Numbered from the stretch's first letter, positions 1 through 9,143 are shown. The stretch: DNA of 64,000 bases from Sphingomonas sp. (GCA_017418975.1 JAFOMG010000006.1:434001-498000), one strand, 5' to 3'. Notes: generated from the sequence alone by a model not told the origin. Made by a program: numbers and translations.

Positions 1-1
1 G

Positions 2-134
2 GCTGATCGGGCTGGTGCCGGTGGTGGGCGACGCGGCGGACTTTCTGTTCCGATCGAACACTCGCAACCTCAGGCTGATCAAGCGGCATCTCGACCGGCA
101 CCATCCGGGCACCGCGACGGTCCATCACCGCTAA
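2..134 (+). CDS. DUF4112 family protein, C-terminal fragment
   Basis: The window opens inside a gene read on the plus strand. The 43 visible residues contain GLVPVVGDAADFLF followed by a basic R-N-x-x-N-L-R-L-I-K-R stretch, which is the signature of the DUF4112 family of small membrane-associated proteins of unknown function. It ends with a TAA that overlaps the stop codon of the converging membrane gene. The start lies outside the window, so length and domain content cannot be judged. Confidence 0.7.
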   Translation, partial: LIGLVPVVGDAADFLFRSNTRNLRLIKRHLDRHHPGTATVHHR

Positions 135-589
135 CGGAAAGTGCTTTCGAGCGCCTCCGAAGGATCCGGGGTCTCGCCCCGCAGCCACGCCTCGGCGTCC
201 GGGCGGTAGAGCAGCCAGATCAAACCGAGTTGCGCCGCTAAGGATAGCGCCGGAAAGATCATGTTCGGGGCCATGGGAAGCGCCCGGCGCGCCCATATCC
301 CCTGACCCGTTTTATACGTCCAGAAGGCAAAGCCCAACGCCAGCAGCGCCATGAAGATGGTGCGCGCGATCCGGCGCGGCCGCGCCACGACATAGTGCCG
401 AAGGGCAAGGTTCAGGGCGAGATGCACCGCCACCAATATCCAGGTGGCGACGGGAACCAGCGGACCGTTGTCGGGAGAGTCATTCGGCCGGAGCAGGAAC
501 AGGTACACGAACCAGGCTTCCCCGCCGATCGCCAGGACGATCCAGAGCAGATAGAGGGTGCCAAACCAGCGGATCGGCTCCGGCTGCAT
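131..589 (-). CDS. Four-helix membrane protein of unknown function
   Basis: The 152-residue product has four hydrophobic stretches (about residues 10–32, 45–62, 73–92 and 108–127) separated by short basic loops, so it is an integral inner-membrane protein. No enzymatic motif was recognised. The start is the ATG two bases past the stop of the RNase T2 gene, so the two are probably cotranscribed with nadC. Its stop overlaps that of the converging DUF4112 gene. It could be a family-specific membrane protein of sphingomonads; function is unassigned. Confidence 0.7.
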   Translation of the reverse strand: MQPEPIRWFGTLYLLWIVLAIGGEAWFVYLFLLRPNDSPDNGPLVPVATWILVAVHLALNLALRHYVVARPRRIARTIFMALLALGFAFWTYKTGQGIWARRALPMAPNMIFPALSLAAQLGLIWLLYRPDAEAWLRGETPDPSEALESTFR

Positions 590-591
590 GA

Positions 592-1311
592 TCAGCGCCG
601 GCCGCCCCGCCAGATCTTCAGCGCGCTGCCATCCGCCGCGCCGCCGGTACCGGGCCGGCACGCTTCGTAGCGCATTCCCTTGTCCAGGCAGAGCCAGAGC
701 TCGTCGAGCCACCCCTCGCGCGTCACCGTCACGCGGATCGCGCTGGCCGGAATGCCGCGATTGGCTTCGGCGAACCGCGCCTTGAACCGGCCGACGGTGA
801 GCTCGCCGCGCGACAATTGGTCCATGTCCGGATAGCGGACCGCGTCGTAGAGCCGCTTCGCCGCGCCGAAATAGGCGGCCGGCGACATCGATGTGCAGGT
901 GCCGTGCTTGGCCCATTCGTGCTGGATCAGCTGGGCCGAAGGCGTGGCGCAGAGCATCGACTTGATCTGCGCGGGCGGCAGGATGCGCGTGTCGGCGCAA
1001 TATTGCGGCCAGCTCCGCGTCTCCCCATCCGGCCACAGGCCGTGCAGGGTGAAGCCGAAGCGGGTGCCCTGGCGGCACTGGAAGCGATTCTCCGGTTCGT
1101 CGCCATGGGCACGGCAGAAGCCCGGGCTCCAGGTGAGCGCCAGCGTGTAGGAGCCGATCGGCATGATCCGCCGCGGCTCCTTCGCGCCGGGCAGGTCGGG
1201 GCGCGGCCGCTCGACCTTGCCGGGCACGCGGCACATCAGCGCCTGGGCCGAGGCGATGCCGGGCAGCAGCGCAAGGCCCGCGCCGGCGAGACCGAGTATC
1301 AGCTTGCGCAT
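592..1311 (-). CDS. Secreted ribonuclease T2 family protein
   Basis: RNase T2 enzymes cleave RNA through a 2',3'-cyclic phosphate intermediate, usually in the periplasm or outside the cell. Both active-site blocks are present: FTLHGLWP (His90) and HEWAKHGTC (His131, His136). Residues 1–24 form a signal peptide ending near ASA-QA. Six or more cysteines fit a disulfide-bonded secreted fold. The chosen ATG lies seven bases after GAGGAG; an ATG two codons upstream is possible but too close to that site. It follows nadC with a gap of about 11 bases, so it probably rides on the nadC transcript. Confidence 0.9.
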   Translation of the reverse strand: MRKLILGLAGAGLALLPGIASAQALMCRVPGKVERPRPDLPGAKEPRRIMPIGSYTLALTWSPGFCRAHGDEPENRFQCRQGTRFGFTLHGLWPDGETRSWPQYCADTRILPPAQIKSMLCATPSAQLIQHEWAKHGTCTSMSPAAYFGAAKRLYDAVRYPDMDQLSRGELTVGRFKARFAEANRGIPASAIRVTVTREGWLDELWLCLDKGMRYEACRPGTGGAADGSALKIWRGGRR

Positions 1312-1322
1312 CTCCATGCTCC

Positions 1323-2174
1323 TCATCCCTGCGCGAAATCCAGGCCGATATCGGCGGCGGGCGCCGACTGGGTGAGCCTGCCGACACTGACATAGGTCAC
1401 GCCGCTCGCGGCGATCGCCCGGATCGTGTCGAGCCGCACGCCGCCCGAGGCTTCGGTCGGCACCCGGCCCGCGACCAGCGAGACCGCCTCGCGCAGCGTC
1501 TCCGGCCCCATATTGTCGAGCAGCAGATGCGTCGCGCCCGCGGCGAGCGCCGGCTCGATCTGGTCGATCCGGTCGACCTCGACGATGATGCGCGCGATCC
1601 CCGCGGCGACGGCACGCCGCGCCGCCTCGGCCACCGATCCGGCAACGGCGACGTGATTGTCCTTGATCATCGCGGCGTCCCACAGGCCCATGCGATGGTT
1701 GGTGGCGCCCCCCATGCGGGTCGCATATTTCTCCAGCCTGCGCAGGCCGGGCAGCGTCTTGCGCGTGTCGAGCAGCGTGGCGCCCGTCCCGGCAATCGCA
1801 TCGACATAGCTTCGCGTCATGGTCGCGATGCCGGACAGATGCTGCACGGTGTTGAGAGCCGAACGCTCGGCGGTGAGCAGCGCCCGCGCGCGCCCGCGCA
1901 GCCGCATCAGATCGGTGCCCGGCGCCACGGGATCGCCATCCTCGACCAGCCGCTCGATCTCGACCGCGGGATCGAGCGCGCGGAAAAACGCCTCGGCAAT
2001 GGGCAGGCCGGCAACGGTGATCGCGTCGCGGCTGTCCATCACCCCGGCGAACACCGCCTCGGCCGGGATCACCGCGGCGGACGTGATGTCGCCCGTATCG
2101 CCCAGATCCTCCGCGAGCGTGGCGGCGACAAAGGCATCGAGATCGAATCCCGGCAGCGCGAAGACGTGTGGCAT
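1323..2174 (-). CDS. nadC: Nicotinate-nucleotide pyrophosphorylase (quinolinate phosphoribosyltransferase)
   Basis: NadC converts quinolinate and PRPP to nicotinate mononucleotide, CO2 and pyrophosphate in de novo NAD synthesis. The 283-residue product has the full family length and the substrate-binding blocks ERSALN (103–108), DTRKT (136–140), NHR (159–161) and KDNH (171–174). The usual triple glycine before the NHR block reads GGA here, a mild variation. The partner gene nadA lies 1.3 kb away on the same strand, separated by a divergent dioxygenase-like gene and a repeat element, so the two are unlikely to share a transcript. Confidence 0.95.
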   Translation of the reverse strand: MPHVFALPGFDLDAFVAATLAEDLGDTGDITSAAVIPAEAVFAGVMDSRDAITVAGLPIAEAFFRALDPAVEIERLVEDGDPVAPGTDLMRLRGRARALLTAERSALNTVQHLSGIATMTRSYVDAIAGTGATLLDTRKTLPGLRRLEKYATRMGGATNHRMGLWDAAMIKDNHVAVAGSVAEAARRAVAAGIARIIVEVDRIDQIEPALAAGATHLLLDNMGPETLREAVSLVAGRVPTEASGGVRLDTIRAIAASGVTYVSVGRLTQSAPAADIGLDFAQG

Positions 2175-2281
2175 GGCGCGCTTGTGGCACAGTCGGCGCG
2201 GACGGCAAGGGGGTGCGGAACCGCGCGGGATCGGTTCGAACCCGAATTGACCGGGATGCGGCAGGCATACAGGCTGGCGCC

Positions 2282-3274
2282 ATGGCCGATATCGAACCCG
2301 CCGCGATGCCCGAAGTCCGCCGGCTGCACGGCTATTGGGAACGCCGCGTCACGCATCGCCCCTCCCCGCCCGAGGAATGGATGGCGGACAAGCTGCTGCT
2401 CGATACCCTGGGGCTGGGCCTGGAGCAGACATTGCAGTTCCTGGGCCGCGAGCGGCCCGATTTCGAAGCCTTTCGGCGCTGGATCGTGGCGACGGCCGGC
2501 CCACCCGACCCGGTGACGCTCGCCCGCTATCATGCCGCGATCGCGGGCGCCCCGCCCCCGCCGCAAGTCGCCGCCCGGCTCGCGCGGATCGACGCGATGC
2601 CGGCGGTGCTCGACACCACCGACCTCGCCCATTGGGATGCGCGGGGCTATGTGATCCTGCGCGGCGCGATCACGCCCCGGCAAGTCGATGCCGCCGCCGC
2701 GCTGCTCTGGGAAGCGGCCGGGGCCGATCCGGCGGATCCGGCGAGCTGGCACAATCCCCGCACCAACGGGCTGATGGTGCAGCGCTTCCAGCACCCCGCA
2801 TTGGAGGCGGCGCGGCGCGCCCCGCGCGTGCACAAGGCCTTCGCCCAGCTCTGGGGCACGAGCGACCTGTGGCCGCGCATCGACCGGATGAGCTTCAACG
2901 CGCCGCTGCGCGCGCCGCAAAGCTTCGCCGCGCCGCGGCTGCACTGGGACGTCAGCCTCGTCCCGCCGATCCCGTTCGCGACCCAGGGCATCCTCTATCT
3001 CTCCGACACCGCCGCCGACCAGGGCGCGTTCGAGCTGGTCCCCGGCTTCCACCACCGCCTGGCCGAATGGCTGGCGGCGCTGGGCGACGCCGATCCGCGG
3101 ACGGTGGATCTGAGCGACCAGGCGGTGCGCATCCCCGCGCGCGCCGGCGATCTGATCATCTGGCGGCACGACCTGCCGCACGGCGCCAGCCCGAACACCG
3201 CGGCCCGGCCGCGGCTCGCGCAATATGTGAACTATTATTCGGCAGAGATGGGCATCCAGCCGGCATGGCGGTGA
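2282..3274 (+). CDS. Phytanoyl-CoA dioxygenase (PhyH) family protein
   Basis: This 330-residue protein belongs to the Fe(II)/2-oxoglutarate oxygenases of the PhyH group. The C-terminal half holds the metal triad: HWD at 221–223 and the distal His300 in DLPHG, followed by an Arg at 310 or 312 suited to binding 2-oxoglutarate. The first ~110 residues are a helical extension not needed for the core. The ATG at this start fits the family better than an in-frame ATG 38 codons upstream that would overlap the nadC leader. The substrate is unknown; bacterial members hydroxylate varied small molecules. It is divergent from nadC and is followed by a 135-bp repeat element. Confidence 0.85.
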   Translation: MADIEPAAMPEVRRLHGYWERRVTHRPSPPEEWMADKLLLDTLGLGLEQTLQFLGRERPDFEAFRRWIVATAGPPDPVTLARYHAAIAGAPPPPQVAARLARIDAMPAVLDTTDLAHWDARGYVILRGAITPRQVDAAAALLWEAAGADPADPASWHNPRTNGLMVQRFQHPALEAARRAPRVHKAFAQLWGTSDLWPRIDRMSFNAPLRAPQSFAAPRLHWDVSLVPPIPFATQGILYLSDTAADQGAFELVPGFHHRLAEWLAALGDADPRTVDLSDQAVRIPARAGDLIIWRHDLPHGASPNTAARPRLAQYVNYYSAEMGIQPAWR

Positions 3275-3355
3275 ATGTCAGCTCCCAGCCGTCACCCCGC
3301 CTTGTGCTCGGGTCTACCAGGTTGAGAACCCCAACAAGCCGTTGAAACTACGTCT

Positions 3356-3490
3356 GTCATCCCCGCGCAGGCGGGGATCCAGGGTAGCACGGGATAGTCG
3401 AAGCAATCACGCCTGTGCTTGCCGGAAACGACAACGCGAGCCCCGCGCGCCTTGCCCTTGGCCCTGGATCCCCGCCTGCGCGGGGATGAC
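3356..3490. repeat. 135-bp element with perfect 29-bp terminal inverted repeats (copy A)
   Basis: The ends start GTCATCCCCGCG and finish CGCGGGGATGAC; positions 3356–3384 and 3462–3490 are perfect reverse complements. The 77-bp interior closely resembles that of a second 135-bp copy at 29907–30041 (shared blocks include GCAATCACGC and CTTGCCGGAAACG). It contains no ORF of its own. Equal length, matching ends and a shared interior point to a MITE-like or REP-type mobile unit. It lies in the gap after the PhyH-like gene and after the 3' end of nadA. Confidence 0.9.
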
Positions 3491-3523
3491 GAAAGAAATC
3501 GGAGCCTGGATCGGGTTTTGACC

Positions 3524-4543
3524 CTAGCCCCGCTTCGCCGGACCGCCGCCGATCGCGCCCAGGTCGCCCTGGCCCACCGTGCCCGCCGCCATTTCCAGCA
3601 TCCGGTCGAGGCTCTTCTTGGCCTGGAGGCGCAGGCCCTCCTCGATCTCGATGCGCGGCGTGAGGTCGCGCAGCGCGAGGTAGAGCTTCTCCATCGTGTT
3701 GAGCGCCATATAGGGGCAGATATTGCAGTTGCAGTTGCCGTCCGCGCCGGGCGCGCCGATGAAGGTCTTGCCCGGCATCGCCTTCTGCATCTGGTGGATG
3801 ATGTGCGGCTCGGTGGCGACGATCAGCGTATCGCCCGGCACGGTCTGCGAGAATTCCAGGATGCCGCGGGTCGAGCCGACATAATCGGCGTGATCGAGCA
3901 CGTGCGGCGGGCATTCAGGATGCGCCGCCACCGGCGCGCCGGGATGCTGGGCCTTGAGCTTGAGCAGCTCGGTCTCGCTGAACGCCTCGTGCACGATGCA
4001 GACGCCCGGCCAGAGCAGCAGGTCGCGGCCCACCTTGCGCTTGAGATAGCCGCCCAGGTTCCGGTCCGGCCCGAAGATGATCTTCTGGCTCTCCGGGATC
4101 TGGGCGAGGATCTTCTCGGCCGAGCTCGAAGTGACGATGATGTCGCTGAGCGCCTTAACCTCGGTCGAGCAGTTGATATAGGTCAGCGCGATATGGTCCG
4201 GATGCGCCGCGCGGAAGGCCGCGAACTGATCGGGCGGGCAGCTGTCCTCCAGGCTGCACCCAGCGTTCATGTCGGGCAGCACCACGATCTTGTCCGGCGA
4301 GAGGATCTTGGCGGTCTCGGCCATGAAGCGCACGCCGCAAAAGGCGATCACTTCCGCATCGGTCTCGGCGGCCTTGCGGCTGAGGTCCAGGCTGTCCCCG
4401 ACGAAATCCGCCAGATCCTGCAGCTCGGGCTTCTGATAATAATGGGCGAGGATGACGGCGTTGCGCTCCTTGCGCAGCCGGTCGATCTCCGCACGAAGAT
4501 CGAGCCCCGACAGGCTTCCGCCGATACCATTACGCGCGTCCAT
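3524..4543 (-). CDS. nadA: Quinolinate synthase
   Basis: NadA condenses iminoaspartate with dihydroxyacetone phosphate to quinolinate and carries a [4Fe-4S] cluster. The 339-residue protein begins its core at [10 protein letters not shown] and has the three cluster-cysteine regions AGCSLEDSC (96–102), WPGVCIVHE (182) and CNCNICPYM (271–276). It lacks the extra N-terminal stretch of the E. coli enzyme, as in other NadA of the shorter type. The C-terminal ~20 residues (GGTV-like, Gly-rich) are variable. It works with nadC at 1323–2174, but no nadB was found in the window. Confidence 0.96.
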   Translation of the reverse strand: MDARNGIGGSLSGLDLRAEIDRLRKERNAVILAHYYQKPELQDLADFVGDSLDLSRKAAETDAEVIAFCGVRFMAETAKILSPDKIVVLPDMNAGCSLEDSCPPDQFAAFRAAHPDHIALTYINCSTEVKALSDIIVTSSSAEKILAQIPESQKIIFGPDRNLGGYLKRKVGRDLLLWPGVCIVHEAFSETELLKLKAQHPGAPVAAHPECPPHVLDHADYVGSTRGILEFSQTVPGDTLIVATEPHIIHQMQKAMPGKTFIGAPGADGNCNCNICPYMALNTMEKLYLALRDLTPRIEIEEGLRLQAKKSLDRMLEMAAGTVGQGDLGAIGGGPAKRG

Positions 4544-4603
4544 GCCTCACACTCCCTTGCCCGCGCCGCACATGGCCCGGCGCGCGCACGGGTTCAAGGC
4601 CGA

Positions 4604-5362
4604 TCAGGGAAAGTGCGCGGCAAAGGCACGATCGGCCCCCGGCGTGCCCGCCACCACGGCGCGCGCCACGGATTCGCCGATCGGCGAGAAGGCGATCGCC
4701 TCGCCCACCGCGAAGGTGCCGATCATCGCGCCCAGGCCCCAGAGCCAGGCCGGATGCACCCGGCCGGTGCGCCGCCAGTCCACGGCCATGCCGATCAGCG
4801 GGAAGATCGCCGGGGCAAGCAGGGCCGCGACCAGCCACGACCAGGGGATCATGAAGGGCACCGGCAGGATCCGCCCGAAGCCCGGCCCGGTGATCGTCGC
4901 CATCGAGCAGAGCATCAGCCGGCGATGCCAGTCCGAGCGACCGCGCATCGAGAACCCGGCAAGGGCCAGCCCGGCGAAGCAGAGCAGGCCGGCGGGGTTG
5001 CCGAACAGGAACTCGGGCAACGCGAAGAAGGGCGGCCCCCCATGGTCGCGCACCGCGTAGAGCGTCATCGCCAGCCCCATCGCCACCATCGCCGGCACCC
5101 AGGCCAGGGCGATCCAGCCGAGCCTGCGATGGATCGCTGCGTTCCCGGTGGCGATCAGCAGGTTCTGCGCCAGATAGATCAGGATCCAGCCCATGAAGAC
5201 AAAGGCATGGACATGATAGATCAGTGGCAGCCCGAAGCTCGACCGGCCCAGGGCCAGGTTGAGCGAGAAGCCGGCGAGGATCACCGCGATCATCGCCAGC
5301 GACAGGATCAGGAAGAAGCGATCGCGCTGGACGCGCGGCATTGGTTCGGCGAGCGTCGCCAT
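4604..5362 (-). CDS. Seven-helix integral membrane protein, unknown function
   Basis: The 252-residue product from MATLAEP has about seven hydrophobic segments, with conserved-looking histidines in IYHVHAFVF and in SDWHRRLM. This pattern (His in early helices, RRLGWIALAW loop) resembles a family of uncharacterised proteobacterial membrane proteins that may bind haem, but that is only a resemblance. The start was placed at the ATG 21 codons inside the longest frame because it gives a normal short N-tail before the first helix. It lies 60 bases upstream of nadA on the same strand. Confidence 0.75.
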   Translation of the reverse strand: MATLAEPMPRVQRDRFFLILSLAMIAVILAGFSLNLALGRSSFGLPLIYHVHAFVFMGWILIYLAQNLLIATGNAAIHRRLGWIALAWVPAMVAMGLAMTLYAVRDHGGPPFFALPEFLFGNPAGLLCFAGLALAGFSMRGRSDWHRRLMLCSMATITGPGFGRILPVPFMIPWSWLVAALLAPAIFPLIGMAVDWRRTGRVHPAWLWGLGAMIGTFAVGEAIAFSPIGESVARAVVAGTPGADRAFAAHFP

Positions 5363-5437
5363 GTTCAGTCCCCCAACTGAAATATGCAATGACGTGAAGG
5401 TAGCGTATTTGCGCCGGCCGCTCAACCGCGCGGCCGC

Positions 5438-6160
5438 TCACCATTTGTTGGCGATGACATCCTCGGGCCTGCGCGATTCGTCCCAGCGCTCGGCCGGGCG
5501 ATTCGCCTCGTCGGGGAAGATCACCTGGACATCGGCGGCGATGCCCGTTGCCCGGAGCGGCATGGTGAAGCTGCGCTCCACCGCGCGCCGGGTCGCGTCG
5601 CGGGCCATGCGCATATAGGGGCCCGACTGGGCCTGGCGCAGCAGCTCCTGCTGGCCGGCCTTGCGATTGGCATCGTCGAGCTTGCCGCCGACATCGGTGA
5701 CCGAGAGCAGGATGCCGCCATTGTCATATTGGCGAACCTGGTCGAGATCGACGTCCGGGCCCATCGCCTCGACGGCCGGCAGCCGGACGGTGAGCAGCTT
5801 GTTCTGCGCGTCCCAGGTCACATCCTCCTGGCGCAGCTTCGACAGATCGACTTCGTAGCGGACGCTGCCCGGCATGATCATCGTCTTCTGCGCGGTGAGG
5901 CCGAGCTGGCTCTGCTTCGACGTGACCACCGCGACGAACTTGGCCGCGAAGGCCGACAGGCGGTTCTGCTCGCGCAGCCCCTGCAGGCTGGCCTGGGCCA
6001 CCGTCTCGGGCGTCGGGCCCTGGAACTGCCGCTTGATCGTATCGCCCAGGAACCAGAAGCCGGCACCCATCGTCAGGACCACCGCCAGCACGATCACGAG
6101 AGTGACACCGAACAGCTTGAGGCAGCCCCCGCCGCCCTGCTTCACGCTGTCGTCTTCCAA
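5438..6160 (-). CDS. DUF4230 domain protein, membrane-anchored
   Basis: A 240-residue protein with a short Gly-rich tail, one membrane helix (about residues 15–37) and an outside DUF4230 domain. The domain shows the family's beta-strand pattern around GSVRYEVDLSKL and LLTVRLPAVEAM and a C-terminal helix with aromatic and basic residues. DUF4230 proteins have no assigned biochemical role. The frame starts with TTG and overlaps the end of the metallo-hydrolase gene by 19 bases; a GTG five codons later is an alternative. The overlap implies translational coupling to that gene. Confidence 0.8.
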   Translation of the reverse strand: MEDDSVKQGGGGCLKLFGVTLVIVLAVVLTMGAGFWFLGDTIKRQFQGPTPETVAQASLQGLREQNRLSAFAAKFVAVVTSKQSQLGLTAQKTMIMPGSVRYEVDLSKLRQEDVTWDAQNKLLTVRLPAVEAMGPDVDLDQVRQYDNGGILLSVTDVGGKLDDANRKAGQQELLRQAQSGPYMRMARDATRRAVERSFTMPLRATGIAADVQVIFPDEANRPAERWDESRRPEDVIANKW

Positions 6161-7011
6161 ACGCCGTCCTCCTCGATGACGAGCCCACGGCCGCGCAGGT
6201 CGATCAGATGCGCGAGCACCGATCGCCCGGCCGCCCCGCTCAGCCTGGGATCGAGCCCAGCATACATGCGCTCGACCATGGCGGGAACCGCGCCGACATC
6301 GGTCCTGAGCAGCCGCAATATCTGCCCCTCGCGCTGCTTGCGATGCCCGATCAGCCCGCGCACGAAGCGGTGGGGCTTCTCGATCGGCTCGCCATGCGCG
6401 GGGAAATAGATGCGGTCGTCCTCGCGCGCCATCAGCTTGTCGAGGCTGGCCATATAGGCGGCCATGTCACCGTCCGGCGGCGCGACCACGGTGGTCGACC
6501 AGCCCATGACGTGGTCGCCGCAGAACAGCCCGCCGCTCTCCGGCAAGGCGAAGCAGAGATGATTCGAAGTGTGGCCCGGCGTGGCGACCGCGACGAGCGT
6601 CCAGTCCGGGCCCGAGACCGATTCGCCGTCCGCCAGCACGCGATCGGGTGCATAGCCGGTATCGAACGCGGCGTCGGCGCGCGGGCCGGCATCCTCGAGC
6701 GTGAGCGGGGCGCAGCCGATGATCGGCGCGCCCGTCGCCGCCCTGAGCGGCGCGGCGGCGGGGCTGTGGTCGCGGTGCGTGTGGGTGCAGAGGATCGCCG
6801 CCACCCTGCGCTCGCCGATCGCGGCGAGCAGCGCGGCGAGATGGCGGGGATCGTCCGGCCCGGGATCGATCACGGCGAGCACGGAAGTGCCGACCAGATA
6901 GGTCTGGGTCCCGGTATAGGTGAACGGCGAGGGATTGGGCGCCAGCACCCGCGTGACCAGCGGATCGAGCGCCATGGCCAGGCCGGTCGGGGCATCCGCG
7001 ATGATGTCCAT
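6142..7011 (-). CDS. Metallo-beta-lactamase fold hydrolase
   Basis: The 289-residue product carries the metal-binding signature THTHRDH near residue 80, later ligands in GHTSNHLCF and GDHVMGWS, and a C-terminal PAHGEPI block. These assign it to the MBL fold, in the glyoxalase-II/LACTB2-like branch with a winged C-terminal helix domain (about 210–285). LACTB2 relatives cleave thioesters or RNA, so the substrate is open. The start at MDIIADAP was preferred over a far-upstream ATG because the extra 47 residues run through a hairpin region. It is the first gene of a pair with the DUF4230 gene. Confidence 0.88.
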   Translation of the reverse strand: MDIIADAPTGLAMALDPLVTRVLAPNPSPFTYTGTQTYLVGTSVLAVIDPGPDDPRHLAALLAAIGERRVAAILCTHTHRDHSPAAAPLRAATGAPIIGCAPLTLEDAGPRADAAFDTGYAPDRVLADGESVSGPDWTLVAVATPGHTSNHLCFALPESGGLFCGDHVMGWSTTVVAPPDGDMAAYMASLDKLMAREDDRIYFPAHGEPIEKPHRFVRGLIGHRKQREGQILRLLRTDVGAVPAMVERMYAGLDPRLSGAAGRSVLAHLIDLRGRGLVIEEDGVWKTTA

Positions 7012-7068
7012 TTCCCCGAAATGGCCTTTGCCGCGCCGCGGCGCAAGGCCGGCCCGCAAAACGGAAAC

Positions 7069-7140
7069 GGGGCCGGCCGCGAAGGAGATCGGCCGGCCCC
7101 GTCGAAAGGCGTTCGTGAAAGGGGCTTTTTGACGAACGCC
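7069..7140 (-). terminator. Two consecutive hairpins downstream of the M56 peptidase gene
   Basis: Two perfect inverted repeats sit side by side: GGGGCCGGCC at 7069–7078 with GGCCGGCCCC at 7091–7100, and GGCGTTCGT at 7108–7116 with ACGAACGCC at 7132–7140. Read on the minus strand, the first hairpin met has a loop holding A5 and TTT, and the second is followed by GTTTCCGTTTT. They end the blaI–M56 operon and also separate it from the metallo-hydrolase start. Tandem strong stems of this kind suggest rho-independent termination without a long U tract. Confidence 0.65.
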
Positions 7141-7153
7141 CTTCCCCTCCATG

Positions 7154-8761
7154 TCACTTGTCGTCGGCGGCGCTCTTCTCGACTTCGGCGATCGCGTCGT
7201 CGATGCCCTTCAGCGCCTTGGCACGCTGCTCGGCGCTGAGATCCTGCTGGCTCTCGATCGAGCGCCGGGCCATGCGCAGGCCCATCATCGCGCTGCGCAT
7301 GCCCACCCGCTTGGCGTCGATCGCCGCCCGCTCGGCATTGATCGTGATCCTCTCGATCCGGTTGGAACAGACGATCATCACCTTCTTGCCATCCCGCTCG
7401 AACTTCTCGACGACCGGCTTGCCGTCCGCCGTGTCGGAACATTTGCCGTTCCGGACCTCGGGCACGCTGGCGCGGAGCGCATCGAGATCGGGCAGCTTCG
7501 TCTCGGACGAACTGCCGTCGGCGTGCACCATCACGATCTTGGTGAGGCGCTTGCCGTCCTTCTTGTCCTTGCCTTCGCCATCGTCGTTGTAGCTGTAGCT
7601 ATAGCTGTAGCGCTTGGCCTTGACCGGCGCCTCCGGCGCTTCCGGCGCGGCGGCCGGCGCCGCGGGCTCGGCGACCGACGGCGGGGCCGGCGGCGCCGGC
7701 ACGTCCTGGTCCAGCTTGACGCCGGTGACGGTCTCCACCTTCGCCTTGATCCGCTCGGCGGCCTGCGTCCCCGAGGCAGTGAGGCCGAGCGCGGCGAGGC
7801 CGAGCGCTCCGGTGCCGATCAGGCCGGCGGCGAGGCGGGTGGGGGTGTTCTTGTGGGTCTTCGAAAGCATGCGGAGCCTCCCTTTGACTTCGTTGATCGT
7901 GTGCAAGTGACATGCCGCCGAGACCGCACCCCCATGCGCGGACTTGACGATCGCACGGCCATAGGCATGGCGCAGTGCCTGGGCGCGGCCGGCGAGCACC
8001 AGGGCGTCGCAGGCCATTTCCTGGTCGGCGCGGAAGGCGCGGAAGGCCCTCCAGGCGACCGGATTGAACCAGTGGATGGCGAGGACGAGCAGCGCGACCC
8101 AGTTCGCGATCAGGTCCCCCCGGACATGATGGCCGAGCTCATGGGCCAGCGCGAGGGCGCGCTCCTGCTCGTCATAGCGCTCGGTGAAGTCGCACGGAAA
8201 GGCGACATATTTGCGCAGCACGCCGAAGGCGAGCGGCCCGTGCACCGCGTCCGTCTCGATCACGCGCACCTTGCCCTGCGCCACGGTGCGATCGACGCGG
8301 GCTGCCCTGAGCAGCCGCGCGCAATGGCGGCGATGCGCGATCAGGTGCCAGGCGAGAAAGGCCAGCGCGCCGATCGCCCACAGGCCGAGGCCCAGGATCA
8401 GCAGGCTGGGGCCGCTCGCGCCATGCGTGGGCGCGACCAGCGCCGCGGTGGCGGGGTGGCTGCCGGTGCCGATCTCGATCATCGTCACCGCGCCCTTGTC
8501 GATCCCGGCGGGCAGCGCCTCCGGCTTGATCACGCCGGTGACGATCCCGGGCACGTCCGCCTCGCGGACGAAGGGCGCGATCAGGCTGGTGAGCTGCCAA
8601 TCGCCCGGCAGCGGGGGCAGCAGCATGCGGATCACCGGGAGCGCCCAGAGCGCATAGGCCATTTGCGGCCCGAACGCGCGGCGGACGGGCGCCCGGATCG
8701 CGAGCACCAGCAGCATCAGCAGCGTGCTGGCGACAAAGGTCTCGATCAGCCAGCCGGTCAT
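7154..8761 (-). CDS. M56 family (BlaR1-like) membrane metallopeptidase
   Basis: The 535-residue protein has an N-terminal membrane domain with helices near 5–25, 33–50 and 118–140, then the zinc site HELGHH (207–212) with a downstream Glu in DQEMACD (248), and a fourth helix near 310–330. In BlaR1/MecR1 this protease domain acts on the partner repressor. The sensor here differs: instead of a penicillin-binding domain it has a Pro/Ala-rich linker and a charged region with YSYSYSY and a helical tail. Its ATG overlaps the blaI stop by four bases (ATGA). The signal it senses is unknown. Confidence 0.88.
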   Translation of the reverse strand: MTGWLIETFVASTLLMLLVLAIRAPVRRAFGPQMAYALWALPVIRMLLPPLPGDWQLTSLIAPFVREADVPGIVTGVIKPEALPAGIDKGAVTMIEIGTGSHPATAALVAPTHGASGPSLLILGLGLWAIGALAFLAWHLIAHRRHCARLLRAARVDRTVAQGKVRVIETDAVHGPLAFGVLRKYVAFPCDFTERYDEQERALALAHELGHHVRGDLIANWVALLVLAIHWFNPVAWRAFRAFRADQEMACDALVLAGRAQALRHAYGRAIVKSAHGGAVSAACHLHTINEVKGRLRMLSKTHKNTPTRLAAGLIGTGALGLAALGLTASGTQAAERIKAKVETVTGVKLDQDVPAPPAPPSVAEPAAPAAAPEAPEAPVKAKRYSYSYSYNDDGEGKDKKDGKRLTKIVMVHADGSSSETKLPDLDALRASVPEVRNGKCSDTADGKPVVEKFERDGKKVMIVCSNRIERITINAERAAIDAKRVGMRSAMMGLRMARRSIESQQDLSAEQRAKALKGIDDAIAEVEKSAADDK

Positions 8762-9126
8762 TGCTTGAGCTCCTTCAGCAGTGCCTCGATCTCGGCGATG
8801 TCCTGTTCGGTGAGTTCGTCGCGCTCGGCGAGATGCGCGACCAGCGGCGTCAGCCTGCCGCCGAAGAGGCGGTCCATCAGCTTGCGCGATTCCCCGGCGA
8901 CATAGTCGCCGCGCACGACCAGCGGACGATAGAGGTAGCGCCGCCCCTCTTCCTGGTGCGCGATGATGTTCTTGGCGAGCAGGCGCCCGAGCAGGGTCTT
9001 GACCGTGTTGGCGCTCCAGCCGCGCTCGGCCGGCACGCGCTCGGCCACTTCCTGGGCCGTGAGCGGCGACTCTTCCCACAGCACTTCCATCACGGCGTGC
9101 TCGGCGTCGCTGATCCGTTCGGTCAT
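8758..9126 (-). CDS. BlaI/MecI/CopY family transcriptional repressor
   Basis: This 122-residue protein matches the BlaI family in full: an N-terminal winged helix (ERISDAEHAVMEVLW, then GWSANTVKTLLGRL) and a C-terminal dimerisation helix bundle. BlaI proteins bind short dyads as dimers and are cleaved when the paired membrane protease is activated. The ATG is preceded by AGAGGGAACG. Immediately upstream lies a double dyad (9144–9180) that very likely is its own operator, so the operon should be autorepressed. Confidence 0.92.
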   Translation of the reverse strand: MTERISDAEHAVMEVLWEESPLTAQEVAERVPAERGWSANTVKTLLGRLLAKNIIAHQEEGRRYLYRPLVVRGDYVAGESRKLMDRLFGGRLTPLVAHLAERDELTEQDIAEIEALLKELKQ

Positions 9127-9143
9127 CGTTCCCTCTTTGAAAT

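Noticed and set aside
2231..2243. GGTTCGAACCC resembles a tRNA T-loop.
   Set aside because: No acceptor or anticodon stems could be folded around it.
3356..3490. Considered as a CRISPR or tRNA-like array because of repeated stems.
   Set aside because: There is one inverted pair, not a series of direct repeats with unique spacers.
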